The notes: generated from the sequence alone by a model not told the origin. 64,000 nt of DNA from Aurelia coerulea (GCA_039566865.1 CM076958.1:4030001-4094000), one strand, 5' to 3'; positions 24,071 to 36,400 are shown, counted from the first letter of the stretch. Numbers and translations: made by a program.

Positions 24071-24950
24071 TTAAAGAACCATTGTCACCCAGGATGCTTT
24101 GCAGGCACGCTGCAATTTCAGACTGCCTGAAAATCAAATTTGGCCTAAGGGGAAATATATAGATCCACACTATAGTAGTTGAACTGATAAAAAAGTCAAC
24201 TAAAGTCAAAAGTCAACTGAAGTCAAAAGTCAACCAAAGGCAAAAGTAGACCAAAGTCAAAAGTCGACCAAAGTCAAAAGTCGACCAAAGTCAAAAGTCA
24301 ACTAAAGGCAAAAGTCGACCAAAGTCAAAAGTCAACTAAAGTCAAAAGTAAACTAAAGTCAAAAGTAAACTAACCTCAAAAGTCAACTAAAGTCAAAAGT
24401 CGACCAAAGTCAAAAGTCAACTAAAGGCAAAAGTCAACTAAAGTCAAAAGTCAACTAAAGTCAAAAGTCAACCAAAGGCAAAAGTAGACCAAAGTCAAAA
24501 GTCGACCAAAGTCAAAAGTCGACCAAAGTCAAAAGTCAACTAAAGGCAAAAGTCAACTAAAGTCAAAAGTAAACTAAAGGCAAAAGTCAACTAAAGTCAA
24601 AAGTCAACTAAAGTCAAAAGTCAACTGAAGTCAAAAGTCAACCAAAGGCAAAAGTAGACCAAAGTCAAAAGTCGACCAAAGTCAAAAGTCGACCAAAGTC
24701 AAAAGTAAACTAACCTCAAAAGTCAACTAAAGTCAAAAGTCGACCAAAGTCAAAAGTCAACTAAAGGCAAAAGTCAACTAAAGTCAAAAGTCAACTAAAG
24801 TCAAAAGTCAACTAAAGTCAAAAATCGACCAAAGGCAAACTTTTCAGTGTGGATCCATAATTTTCACTTAGGCCAAATTTGATGTTCAGATACTGTAGTC
24901 TAAAATTGCAGCGTGTCTGCAAAGGATCCTGGAAGACAATGGGTCTTTAA
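24071..24950. mobile_element. TTAA-ended TIR element carrying a 17-bp minisatellite
   Basis: TTAAAGAACCATTGTCACCC and the right complement of TTAAAGACCCATTGTCTTCC frame inverted arms of about 110 bp. The space between them is filled by about 38 copies of a 17-bp unit. The related elements at 25921-26843 and 28210-28852 lack the array. Confidence 0.8.
24183..24840. repeat. 17-bp minisatellite, about 38 units with higher-order structure
   Basis: The unit is CTAAAGTCAAAAGTCAA with C/T, T/G and A/G variants. A block of variant units (CCAAAGGCAAAAGTAGA followed by three CCAAAGTCAAAAGTCGA types) recurs at about 24231, 24472 and 24644, showing block duplications. Confidence 0.85.
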
Positions 24951-25102
24951 CGTCATAAAACTGGGTAATAATAATTCCAGAAGAATTTCTAAATATTAAA
25001 GAAAATCATCAAAATGGCTTTTTTGATTGAAAATAATTAATGTTGCAGTCGCTCAATTCGTTGGAGTCGGTGGAAACGCACGACTCAAAAACCCTAAAGA
25101 AC

Positions 25103-25627
25103 AGCATAGGTTCCAAATCTTTAACTCGGCGTAAAAAGGTGGGTGTAAAATTCAATGACCTATTTCTTCTGATTGAATGGCTTGAAAGAAACTTTAGATA
25201 CTTATCTATAATTCTACCGTTGGATTTTACAGAAATTTTGAATATTTTTCAAAATTATAGCGTATTTTATATTTCAGCTCATTTTAGGATGTGACGTCAT
25301 CAAATTTCTAAATCATAAACCAGATGAGTGACAGACTTTTGCTTGATACCATATTGTAGGCATTCATAAACTATGGTTTTCTTTGAAACTACTTCATGTT
25401 ACGTCAAACGGTTTAGAAATTACGATGGTTTAAAGTTTTTTTGAAAATTTTTGTTGAATTCTTGACAAAGAGGAAAAACATTCTAACTCTGAAAATATTA
25501 GAGATTTCAGAAAAGTCCAACGGTAGAATTATAGAGAAATAGCTAAAGTTTGTTTGAAGTCATTAAGTTCAGAGAAATAGGTCACTCAATTTTACACCAG
25601 CCTTTTTAAAGATTTGGAACCTATGCT
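25103..25627. mobile_element. MULE-like foldback, subfamily 2, full copy
   Basis: AGCATAGGTTCCAAATCTTT and its complement are the ends, and CTAAAGAAC (25094-25102, 25628-25636) is duplicated exactly. The interior is related to but distinct from copies 1-4 (CTCGGCGTAAAAAGGTGGGT). Confidence 0.85.
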
Positions 25628-25920
25628 CTAAAGAACTGCGTTTGAACAGCAAAAATAACAGTGGTCGTTTTCGTGGTTGGGATAGAAACTGGTTTCATCC
25701 CTGCGACTCGATCTTTAGGGTTGTCAGGTTACCAGGGTCGCTGAGGCGTTTCTTTTCGCTTTTTGCATCCAATCTTTTGGGTTTTTGAGTCGTTATGGTG
25801 GTTTATTCAACATTTGTTGGAACATATCCGTTCAGTCTCGTTGTCTGCTGTCACTTGGGGATTACACTCAGCGAAAAAACGAGAAATTTGATCTCTTGAT
25901 GTGGCCAATTGGTTCCATTT

Positions 25921-26034
25921 CTTTAAAAAGCCGATGTCACCCAAGGTCGCTTGCAGGTGTACTGCAATTCCAAAATATCTGAAAATCAAATTTGGTCCAA
26001 GCAGATACATGAATCCTCACTGCAGTAGCTTCAC

Positions 26035-26104
<70 letters not shown>

Positions 26105-26180
26105 GTACTGCAATTCCAAAATATCTGAAAATCAAATTTGGTCCAAGCAGATACATGAATCCTCACTGCAGTAGCTTCAC

Positions 26181-26259
<79 letters not shown>

Positions 26260-26843
26260 AAAACAAAAACTGTTGGATGTCGCAAAAACGTTTCGATATA
26301 AAATCTTCTTCAGTATCTATTATTATTATTATTATTATTACTATTATTATTATTATTATTATTATTATGATTATTATTATCATTTATATTATCATTATTA
26401 TCAATTTCTTTATCGTTGGATAAAAATACAAAGATAGCTAAAACTAATTAGCTAATTAATTCCAACGTTAAACTTTAAAATACAAATGTTACATAAGAAA
26501 ATAGTGGATAAAACATTTACAAGTCATCAAAAGTATACAGTATAAAAGCATAAAAGCAGTAGAAAAAGGAGATATCTAATAACATTTCTCATAAAGAGCC
26601 CAAATTTGGAATAAAAAGGCGGCATAATTTGCATGGACAACTTTCTCCGTACCAATGTTTTATCTTTATTTTATCTTTATTCACTGATAGAAACGTCAAC
26701 TAAAGTCAAACTTTTCTTATCAATTTAACATTAACTACTACAGTTTGGATCCATATGTTTCCGCTCAGGCCAAATTTGATTCGTAAATGGCCGCATGCCC
26801 GCAAAGGACCCCGGTTGATCATGGCTCTTTTAAGAAAGCAACG
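25921..26843. mobile_element. TTAA-type TIR element carrying (ATT)n arrays
   Basis: The arms match 24071-24950 (GATGTCACCCAAGGTCGCTT at left; GCAAAGGACCCCGGTTGAT at right). The interior holds three (ATT)n tracts and a 122-bp tandem duplication. One unit-like GTCAACTAAAGTCAAAC remains at 26695. Confidence 0.7.
26036..26405. repeat. (ATT)n microsatellites with a 122-bp duplication
   Basis: Three ATT tracts (26036-26104, 26180-26258, 26318-26395) are present. The 78 bp TACTGCAATTCCAAAATATC...AGCTTCACTATT occur before both of the first two tracts, so one flank plus tract was duplicated. Confidence 0.9.
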
Positions 26844-28209
26844 AGCAACACAGCAGCAGCTCCAAAGGTCGCCCAAGTTCTTTGCAGATATCTACCATCT
26901 AATTACCTTATATTTCTAATCTAAAATATTCACAATAGCTACATATTAAAATTTTTAAATAATATAAAACATTATGTTTTTATTAGAAAAGGTTATTCTA
27001 ACTCTCTTTTGAGATAATCCTGAGATAATCAATATTAATCGCAAGCACCCGATTAATATTGGATCCGAAAAGCGCTGTTGATATGATGGTCAGTTCTTTT
27101 TCACATTCTGAAAATCAATAACTCTCCTTTACTTCAAAATTAATTTACATTCGTTGCATAAGAATTGAAATAGAGGGCTGTTATTTGCTGTTACTTGCTG
27201 TCAATATTTTGCTGATGCACTTGGCCAAACCGCATAATAGTGGGTCCACCATAGGGTGTCCTATATCCACAGAACCGCACCTTTTTATCTCCGATAACCG
27301 AGCAATTTTTTCAGCCATACCCGTAACCGTAGCAATTTCGCAGCAATCCGTAACCGTTAACTGCACGAAAATATGGAAAATATCCGCTAACCGTCTTCAA
27401 ATTTAGGCCAATCCGCATATTCGCAAAACCTATAATGGACCTACATAATATGGAAAAACTTAGTGCATAAAATGTTGGGCAACGATATCGTCTAGTTTTG
27501 CTGGGCATTTCACCCAGCCTCCCAACAATGAAGTCATCAACATAATCGTAAATCCATATGCGCGGTAAAATTTATTAAGAAGCTACATTGTTGTTAACCA
27601 ATCATCTCTCTCAAGGCCGTACGCAGGAAATTTTCGGCAGGGGGGCAATGGATGCCGGAAGACTCAGGGTGAAGTTAGTCGAAGAGAGGCATGCCTTTTG
27701 AATCACCGGAAAATACCCATCAAAATTTGTTTAATACGAGTTATATAAATGCAGTGGCGTAGCTGATGGTGGTTACTTTGACGGCATGCAATCAAGGGGC
27801 CCCATAAAATAGGGCCCCCAATTTCTCAAACAGTACGGAGCAGATGGGCATGTTTTCACTTGAAATGCTTAGAAAATATTTGCTCTGGGCTGTTATTCTT
27901 GGGATGCAACGAGACATAAGATAATTCATTGCAGACCAAGTTACCGGTTACCGTAGATCATTGCAAATACTTTTTTACTTCTCATTTGTCTTTATGTTGC
28001 GGTGAAATATTAATCAAGATGGTAACTTTATAAAAGGCCTTGGATTTCCACTTTCAAAATGCTGTTGTGAAAAGTACTAAAAGGTACCATTTATGTGTAG
28101 CGTTTTACCATTCCTCGTGCAATAATATGCCAAATCTTCCTTCGCATTTACTTGCAACACTCATAAACCTAATGTACTGTACATTACTTTAGACATTGTC
28201 AGCTACACG

Positions 28210-28852
28210 GTGCTGTCACCCAGGGTCCTTTGCGGGTACGCTGTGATTTCAGACCATCTAAGGGCCTGTTTATATGAGGCAGGCCAGCCCGCCTAACCGG
28301 GCTGGCTCGCCTAGGTGAGATCTGAGTGAACAAAGACATCCTTTGTTAAATAAAGTTGTGTTTATATGAGCAGCGGGCCAGCCCGGTCAGCCGAGATCTG
28401 TGAGTTGGGTAGGCGGGATCCCGGTGAAGCGAGCTCATATAAACAGCGTCAGGCGGGCTGGCCCGGTATAATTGATTGATTGATTGATTTGCGTAATTGA
28501 TTTGCGTAGGCGAGACTGCATTGTTTAATTTGAAAGTCTTTGTCTGGCCATTGTCTTTCAAAATCCCTTGATACTTCATAACATGCAGCATTACGAGACC
28601 ATCCGTCTGGCCGGGATAGTTTTCCTCATATAAGCACAAACTAAAATCATCCCGCCTAGGCGAGCCAGCCCGGTCAGGCGGGCTGGCTCGCCTCATATAA
28701 ACAGGCCCTAAAAAAATCACATTTGGCCTAAACTGAAACTATAGATCCACAATGAAGCAGTTGAATTGATAGAACGATTCAACTTAAGTGAAACTTGTCT
28801 ATCTGAACATTCAGCGTGCCCACAAAGGACCTTGGGTGACAATGACAATTTA
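28210..28852. mobile_element. Third copy of the TTAA-type TIR element, split by a foldback
   Basis: Left GTGCTGTCACCCAGGGTCCT and right GGACCTTGGGTGACAATGAC match the ends of 24071-24950. A foldback (28261-28709) interrupts the left arm. Confidence 0.7.
28261..28709. mobile_element. Harbinger-like foldback with TAA target site
   Basis: The ends GGGCCTGTTTATATGAGGC and their complement enclose GC-rich arms (GGCTGGCTCGCCTAGGTGAG). TAA flanks both sides, as in PIF/Harbinger elements. A similar end occurs at 34145. The GATT repeat near 28470 is internal. Confidence 0.7.
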
Positions 28853-29017
28853 ACGAGCCAACGCCTCCCTTATTTAGAATTTACAGAGACGGGACTTGAC
28901 TTACGAGATCCTGATATTGAACTTTCTGATATGACGCTTTCAAAATCGATTTTTGCTTCCTACGAAAGAAAAACGTAACCATAATTGACAGCAGAAAACA
29001 GGATCTTCAAATTGATT

Positions 29018-29195
29018 TGTTGGGGAGATGAGATACGGTTTGTCCGAGGAAACGTATATGTGCCCCCGTGCAGTATGTTAATGCTCATGCGCCCGTCAGA
29101 CTTCCAACCAAAGCGCTACTGCGCACGAGCATTAACCTACTGAACGGGGGCACACATACGTTTCCTCGGACAAACCGTATCTCATTTTCCCAACA
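29018..29195. mobile_element. Foldback of about 178 bp
   Basis: GATACGGTTTGTCCGAGGAA, ACGTATATGTGCCCCCGTGC and the complementary right arm pair almost perfectly for about 75 bp. Confidence 0.8.
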
Positions 29196-29295
29196 AGATT
29201 TATAACTTATATCCATAGGTTAGTTTATGTTTTAAGCAGGGCACACTGAAGATCAGTTTATTTAAATCTAATGAATGTACTTAACCATATTGGAT

Positions 29296-29683
29296 TACAC
29301 TCATTTTTTTATAAGAAACTGCTTATAAGAAACGGTAGGCTCAATTTTTCGAAAGCTAAGAAACAACCCTACCTGAATTGAAAAAGCTAAGAAACTTCTG
29401 TAATTTTCAGTTTTAATTTTCCTATCACATTCAAAAATATTTTGACATTGTACAGTTAAAGCAACTGTTTGGACATTATTTTGAGTGCGAATCATGTTAT
29501 TTACTCGTTTGAGAGACTTACTAAGTAATTTGGGAGCCCTTTAGACAAGACAAAATCAACTCTAAACTTCCGGCAATAAAAATATAAGAAACACGTAAGA
29601 AACTTTTGGTAGCAAAATGACCCAAAAATTTAAGAAACTGCCTACCAGCCGCGGACCTTAGTTTCTTATAAAAAATGAGTGTA
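29296..29683. mobile_element. TATAAGAAAC family, full-length copy
   Basis: TACACTCATTTTTTTATAAG is repeated as its complement at the right end. The ends differ from the 5.8-kb subfamily (TACACTC rather than TACACG). Confidence 0.8.
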
Positions 29684-30147
29684 AATAAAAATGAAATGAA
29701 ACGAAATAAAATGAAATGAGATCCTTGATTCGTGGATAGAAGTCATAGAATGTGCTGCTACAGTAGACTGTGATGTCGATCGCAAAGTTAAATTTTCTTA
29801 GAACTAAGGTGCTTATTGATTATCAACTTTCAATTGACGCAGGTACGAGCCACAGGAATTTAAACAACAGTTTCGAAAGTCTGTGGTGTCCAATTAAAGG
29901 AATTGTTTGATCTCTGTTGTCAATGATGCCAGCACATTTAATGGTGATAAAATGTTTGTTTTTCGTTACGTAAAGGGTAGAACATGACATCATGAAAAAT
30001 CTTACTCTGAGCTTAGCAATATTGTCAATCTCATCACCTAAGAGCTAACATTTTGACGATTTCATTATCCTTCTCCAAATCTCCAACGTCATTAGTTTGC
30101 ATTTCTTTCCGGCATTTATGACCAAATTGGAAGCATAACATACACAA

Positions 30148-30954
30148 TACAGGGTGTCCCAAAAAATTTGTTCGACGTTTGATTAAATATTAAAAAATAA
30201 CGAAATATTGAACGGGCTCCATGCTAAGATAACCATATTGCTGAAATTTTAGATTAATTCTAGCCACCAGAAGCTAGCAAATCGGCTAAATATTCACGGA
30301 GTTACGAGATTTCGAAGCTCAAGTTTGTGTAGCCTGCGTGCAGACTCAACTCCTCTCTGCACGCAGGCTAAAGTTTGTGCGAAAGCTGAAACCAGACGCC
30401 CCTAAATTGCAAATTTCGTGAAAGTAGAATCTCGTTTATTCAAAGCAAATCAAATGGAATTTCAAAAGCACTTTCGATAAACTAGCTTTTTATAACATTG
30501 AATCAAGGTTATGGATGCTTGTAGGAATCCTGTTCAGGACAATTTGGAATTGCCCCGTCTCTCATTGATTAAATTTTCATTCCATGTTTTTAGATACTTG
30601 CATCCTTAAGGAGATTTTGGCAACGAATAAAAGAATTAAATAACTTTGGAAGTCCTATTTGGTTTGTTCTGATATCGGCGAGAGGTAAAACATTGGACAT
30701 TCTTCTTTTCCCTAAATTTTAGGACGTCTTTTTGGAAAACAAGTCAGTTAGGGGCGTCTGGTTTCAGCTTTCGCAATAGCTTGAACTTCAAAAGCTTGTA
30801 ACTCCGTGAATTCTTAGCGGATTCGCAAGATTGTGGCGTCTAAAATCAATTTAAAATCTTAGCAACAGGTTTATCGAAGAAAGAGCCTGTACATTTTATT
30901 GTCATTTTTTGACATTTAATCAAACGTCGAACAATTTTTCTGGGAAACCCTGTA
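30148..30954. mobile_element. mariner-like element, CAGGGTGTCCC family with GTTCGACGTTTG arm, copy 1
   Basis: ACAGGGTGTCCCAAAAAATT and the complementary right end enclose long inverted arms (GTTCGACGTTTGATTAAATA). A 41-bp foldback is inserted at 30330-30370. Confidence 0.8.
30330..30370. mobile_element. 41-bp foldback with 9-bp target duplication
   Basis: TAGCCTGCGTGCAG and CTGCACGCAGGCTA are perfect 14-bp arms around 13 bases. AAGTTTGTG occurs on both sides (30321-30329, 30371-30379). The related copy at 43216 shows the uninterrupted site. Confidence 0.85.
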
Positions 30955-31244
30955 CACAATTCATGAATTTGGCAAGATAGTACTACATTAATCGTTGAGT
31001 CAAATTTTCTTGGAGCAATTCATCTATTATGACTTGTCAATTGACGCAAATACGATCGAACGTAGCGAGTTTCGATTCAAGATGCTCAGTGGAATCCTTG
31101 ATAGCAATGAATGAAATATGGCTGCGAATTTAAGTGGTAGGCTGGCCTACTTTCAGTTGCTATGCACAGCATAAGATTTGCTTTTGATTTGAGAATACCG
31201 TTCTGTCTACAAAAGCACTTAATGAAATACCGGTTGAGTCAAAA

Positions 31245-31760
31245 ATGCACAGACACTGGAAAGATTGTCATGCTCAAACCATTTATGAAAATGACATTCT
31301 AAGACTACTTCGGCATTATTCCTCTGAAAAGTCAGTGAAAAGAATTGAGAAGATCCATAAGCGAGCTCTTAGATATATTTACCAGGGACGTAGGAAGCAT
31401 CTCAAACTTGGGGGGGGGGCACGACACTTCAAGGGCACTTTTTTCATGAAGCCAAAGGGGCAATTCCTGAAAATATGAAGGACACTTCTTTGTTTATTGC
31501 AAAATCTTGGGGGGCACGTGCCCCCAGTGCCCCCCGGTTCTTAAGTCCTTAAGTCTCTGTTACTTACAATGACTAAGCTCTTATGACGACTTACTTTTTA
31601 AAGCTGGGAAATGTATAATGAGAATCAGTCGTCTCAGAACTCTTTCTATTGAAATCTATAAAGCTGTCTCAAAACTAAATCCTCTTTTTGTGCAGGATAT
31701 TTTCAAAATCGAAGGAAACTTTTGGTCGTTCGCCATAATTCCAGAAAGAGAACTTTTTAT
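31245..31760 (+). mobile_element. LINE reverse transcriptase 3' fragment, split by an insertion
   Basis: The plus strand encodes SEKSVKRIEKIHKRALRYIY and, after an interruption, YDDLLFKAGKCIMRISRLRT followed by LSIEIYKAVSKLNPLFVQDIF. These are the C-terminal blocks of CR1/L2-type LINE reverse transcriptases. A GC-rich sequence of about 180 bp (31382-31563) separates the two halves, and the second half has a one-base deletion at its start. The copy is long dead. Confidence 0.75.
31382..31563 (+). mobile_element. GC-rich CAGGGACGTAGGAAGC element inside the LINE
   Basis: The insert starts CAGGGACGTAGGAAGCATCT and ends in a G/C-tract region (GGGGGGCACGTGCCCCCAGT) and GTTCTTAAGTC. Related sequence with the same GGCACGTGC core occurs at 14990-15165, and a similar G/C-tract element at 21340-21520. 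It interrupts the RT frame between RYIY and NDY-like residues. Confidence 0.6.
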
Positions 31761-32521
31761 ATCGTCATTATTTTTAGAATCACAGCAATTTTAAAATTTC
31801 TGCTAATTTTGAAGTTGCAACCTCGTCAAATTGCTAAATCGTAAACCATAAAAGTTACAGATTTTCGCTTGCTACCATCCAAGGCATCTTTTAAGGAAAT
31901 TTGACAAGTGGGCCAAACTAGTCACTAGGGCCCATTTCCCGTGGCAAAAAAGATGGTGCAAATATACGAATACAGCATACGGCCTGACAATTCAGAAATC
32001 GTACGGAAAATTTATAACTGCCCAATTTCATTTCATTTATAAATTCTTGATGAGGATTTCCCCAAACATCTTTCATATAAGTGATTCAATAAATGTGAAC
32101 CTTATTGATAGAAAACGGAAAACTTTGTCAACATGCGAGCGAAGCGAGCGAAAATTTTTGGTTTCTGTTACTTAGATCTGCTTAAAATCGGTTAAAGAGA
32201 AGTTTGCAATTGCTTATTGCCCCTGTGCTAGTTTCGCAAAGGAATTTGTAGAATTCAAAGAGCTATCTTTGTGCGACCTAAGAGAGAGGTCCCTTGCCCT
32301 CTCTCGAATGGGCTCCGCACTGTGTGAAATACCATTAGCATTGTATTATCAGCATTTAAAGATAAGGATTTGGTTCATGGTGCGAAATTTGTTCAAACAA
32401 GCATTGCAGAGAATTTTCGGAAATTTTTTGAGGGCAGCAGACTTTCGACTAAAATATCACAAAACTGAGATTTTAGAATTCCCCATTTCGTTATATTTAG
32501 AACAGCCCAGAATTGTGCAGT

Positions 32522-32655
32522 TAGAAGGTGAAGTTACGGTTTTTAGCACCAAGCCAAGCTCTGGGTTTGTAGAAACAAAGAAGAACTAATTGAGTATGCA
32601 ACCCCTCCATTAATCTTTAATGGTTTCGTTTCGGTTCTTTGCCCCCCTCAGACTT
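32522..32655 (-). mobile_element. Head-less SINE fragment, same family as 39.5 kb
   Basis: The plus-strand block GGTTTTTAGCACCAAGCCAA, followed by a variant of the CTGGGxTTxTAGAA and ctAATTGAG...GCAACCCCT segments, repeats the body of the SINE at 39431-39656 in the same orientation. The tRNA-like head is missing and the tail is reduced to GAAGGTGAAG. Confidence 0.6.
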
Positions 32656-33304
32656 CCAGGCTGGTATCGGGCCTGAGTTTAACCCTATTTTGATTGATTT
32701 TTCCTGATTACTCTGCAAGGAGAAAGTTTATGGTATTGAAACTGCGTGACTTTGCAGCTACCTATTGTGCTGCTACTTGTAAAGTTTCATGGAAATACCT
32801 TTACAAATGAGGAGGAGGGGGACAATTTTCCGGGATTGACCCTGTCAAAATCGTAAATTCTCGAAAGTCGATTTTCGCAAAAAGGAGCTTTCTTTTGCAT
32901 AGAAGTGGGGAGCTTTCTTTTGCATAGTAGTGTTATTCGATGTAGTCTATCATAATTTTTATGTTTGGATTGAAGTCGTGCTCCAAATTTGATTTTATCG
33001 CATTTCTCCTGATATTGGCAAATTTTGTGATATTTCTTGAACAGACAAAGAAAAATGGCGACGTAGGCAATAATGATGGCCAATTTCAGGATAATTTCTA
33101 CATTTTTAAAAAGTACATGCATACAGCTATTAACATCCCAACTTTTTGGTTGCTCTACCTATTACCAGTCAAGAGTTAAGTAGGGGGGCTTTTTTGCCAT
33201 CCCCCAACCAAAATAGGACGTCTCAGATGGCCCAACCAAAATAGGGTTAACCATTGCCAACATTGCATGGACCTCATTACAAAGCTGCTTTAAAAATAGC
33301 TCAC

Positions 33305-33459
33305 CTTCCACTTGAATCCTCTCGCAACAGTATACGTTAGTTCATGTTTTGATTCTCCAGCGCCAGGTGTTTTCGGGCGTTTGCTGAGTTTCTCGTGCGC
33401 AGTTGACATTTTCATGAGTTCTTTCCGGCGTTTTCTTTGCTCGCGTTCTTTCTTGGTCA
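33305..33459 (-). CDS. RGS22: RGS22 exon: basic C-terminal tail
   Basis: The exon encodes TKKEREQRKRRKELMKMSTA, HEKLSKRPKTPGAGESKHEL and TYTVARGFKWK. It is a basic coiled tail like the one after the last RGS domain of RGS22. Acceptor CTTCTATCTTTAG, donor GGAAG/GTGAGC. Its first two bases complete the Leu codon left open by the previous exon. It leaves in phase 0, so at least one more exon with the stop is expected at lower coordinates but was not found. Confidence 0.75.
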
Positions 33460-36400
33460 CTAAAGATAGAAGATAGATGGAATTTTAATTGATATTTTGG
33501 AAACGTCAGTAGTGTACCGGGTATCCCAAAAAAGAATATAGATTTGGTTTCATCCATCGATGTGAATTTAGCATTAATCAATGGCTGATCACTCTCAAAA
33601 TGTTCCGCGATAGTTAACTAGAACATAGGACTTCATTTGTTGGTGCTGGTGCTTTGAGAATGGAAATATTAATGTTAAAAATTCAAATTTGCCTCACATC
33701 CGAACCAGACCTCTGATATTTTGGCCTAAGCAAGTTATCAATATTATATCCTGTTTGCTAGAAGTCATCCATTATGCAGTTTCTTAATTTTTCTCTAATT
33801 TCATTTTCAATTTTGATTTGCTTAAAGAATTTGCTTCGGCCATTAGGCCAAAGCCCTGTTTTGAAGGTGGACGCAAATTTGAGCTTTCAAGATTAATATT
33901 TCTACTCTCAAAGCACCAATATCAACAAGCAATGTATCTATGTTCAAGTTAACAATCGAGGAACATTTTAAGAGTGATTAGTCTTTGATTCAAGCTAAAT
34001 TCACATCACTGGACCCAACCATATATGTCCCATACTTTTTTGGGACATCCGGTATTAATAGTTGAAACTGGGAAGACCGTTGGCCTCTAAAGCAGGTACA
34101 ATTTGAAACAATGTTGGTTAATTTGGACTAGCACCTGCCAAAGGGCCTGTTCATATGAACCGTTACCCGGGAAAGGGTACATAACACGCTGAGGGTACGG
34201 GTAGGTGACGCCCATATGGGTGGGTTTTTGGCCCAAAACAGGGGTAATTTTTCGAATTTTTCGGCAAACTTTCTTCACCATGTGTTGGTTTGGCTGAAAT
34301 CGGCAACGAATAGCAGGAATTGGTTGTTTTCTGCTAAAATCTGTCATAAAAGTGGGTACAAATGCAAGCTTTGGCAGTTAGAAGTGGGTAGCTTTTTTAA
34401 ACTGAGCGCCAGATCCCCGTCCACCTCCAGGCCGCGCACCCCCCTAGGAACGCTGAACAAGGTTGGCTCGATGGGTGGGTCGCTTTTATCTTATAGGCAA
34501 GCCGCATTTTTTATCTATAATTCTCTGAGAAGTCTGAAATAAATCATTAACCACAGCCTAACAAAGTTAAGAAAGCAACTTTAACAAACCAACTAAGCCG
34601 CAACGTCAACAATACTAAATTCAATCTGCCAAGATTTAATGCTGATTTGTGTATAAATGAAGAGAGAATATCATCTATTCGTCGAAAGGTCTTTTGTGGC
34701 CACTTTCGAAAACCAGTGTCATAACAAACTCTTTAAAAAATCGCCTTTAATACGTTGTGCACAATTGAACAGTGAATATCTATTTGTCGATAATGACTAA
34801 GGTCTTTTGTGGCCACTTTCGAAAACTTAACTATACAGGGTGTCCCAAAAAAATTGTGCCCCGTTTACCTGAAGATTGCGACAAAATGCCAAGAGATACT
34901 AGCAAAACTTTTGCATGATGTTGCTCTTTAGATATTCACTTAAAGTTTGCAACCATCCCCGTAAAATTTCGTTGAAAAATGATGGAGCTATGACCTTCCG
35001 CAGACCAAATTTTCCCGATCACTGAAACCAGCAGTCGACCATTTTGTCTTACTATTTTGCAACGATAAATAGCTTTATGGATTGAAAATGAAACAACAGC
35101 CTCCAATTTCATAGTTTTCGTGAAAATTCCGATAATCCTCGGAGAGTTCCACAATTTCTGACCTCACAGAAAGTATTTCTTACTTCACGTGAAGATACTT
35201 GTCACTGCAAAATAGTAAGACAAAATGGCCGACCGCTGGTTTCAGTCATTAGGCAAATTTGGTCTTTTGAGGGTCATAGCTCCATCATTTCTCAATGGAT
35301 TTTACAGGGATGGTTGCAAACTTTAATTGAACATCTGAAGAGCACCATCATGCAAAAGTTTGGCGAGAATCTTTTGCCATTTTGTCGCAATCTTCAGACA
35401 CACGGGGCACAATTTTTTTGGGACACCCTGCAGTGAATATCTTGAGAAGCTTGTTCTTGATCATTCTGTGTGAATAAAGCTGTGTTAGGTATTAGGTGAT
35501 AACGCAATTTGGGTCTTTCGCGGCTACTTTAGACTGTATAACTCTCCAAGATTTGTGCATAAATTATTATTATCATAAATTCTTTCAGTCAAAGTTGGCT
35601 AAACAAATTAATTATTCGTTGATAAAAAGCTCCGGTCTTTTTGAAGCCACTTTCGAAAACGGAACTGTCAATAAATATTGATAAAAATTCTTGCAAAAAT
35701 CGTTTTTGATGATTTGTGTGCAAATGAACCACGTATAATTGTTCATCGATAAAAAAAGCTCAGGTATTTTGAAGCCACTGTCGAAAACGCAACTGTGCAT
35801 AAATAATTCAAATAACAAATTCTTCAGAAAACAATTTTCAATGATTTGTGCAGAAACGAACTGTGTGAATCTCCATTAGGCGGAAAATTCAAGAGATTCG
35901 AACACTCCCCCTGCAATTTTCTTTGTTCCACTTGATTCTCAATTTCAGTTTCCCTGGTAACAGGTCTTCAAAGCACGCTGATTGGTTCTTCGAGAGAGCG
36001 ATTTGGCGAAAAGTAGAAACAAGATCCTACTTTTCGGCGCTCGATTTTATGTTTAACGAATCGCTCGACTTTTATGCCAAGTGGAGATTCACCTTGCATA
36101 AATACTTAATGACAAATTCTTCAAAAAATAATTTTCAATGAATTGTGCAGAAACGAACTGTGTCTAAAGAAGATAAAGAAACCCAAGTGTTTTGTGGCCA
36201 CTTTCGAAAGCGTAACTGTGCATAAATACTTAATAACAAATTCTTTTAAAAACCGTTCAAGATTTTTGTCTAAATGAATAGTGAACAGTTGTTCGTTGAT
36301 TGTTTGATAAAAAGCTCAGGTCTTGAAGCCACTTTCGAAAGCGTAACTGTGCATAAATACTTAATAACAAATTCTTTTAAAAACCGTTCAAGATTTTTGT

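Noticed and set aside
24183..24840. Possible CRISPR array
   Set aside because: Units are contiguous 17-mers without spacers, in a eukaryotic TIR element.
25937..26128. Frames with poly-Asn or poly-Ile
   Set aside because: They are translations of (ATT)n tracts.
32787..33122. 111-codon minus-strand frame upstream of a possible RGS22 3' exon
   Set aside because: Hydrophobic and Lys-rich without splice borders in the required phase; no similarity to the RGS22 C-terminus.
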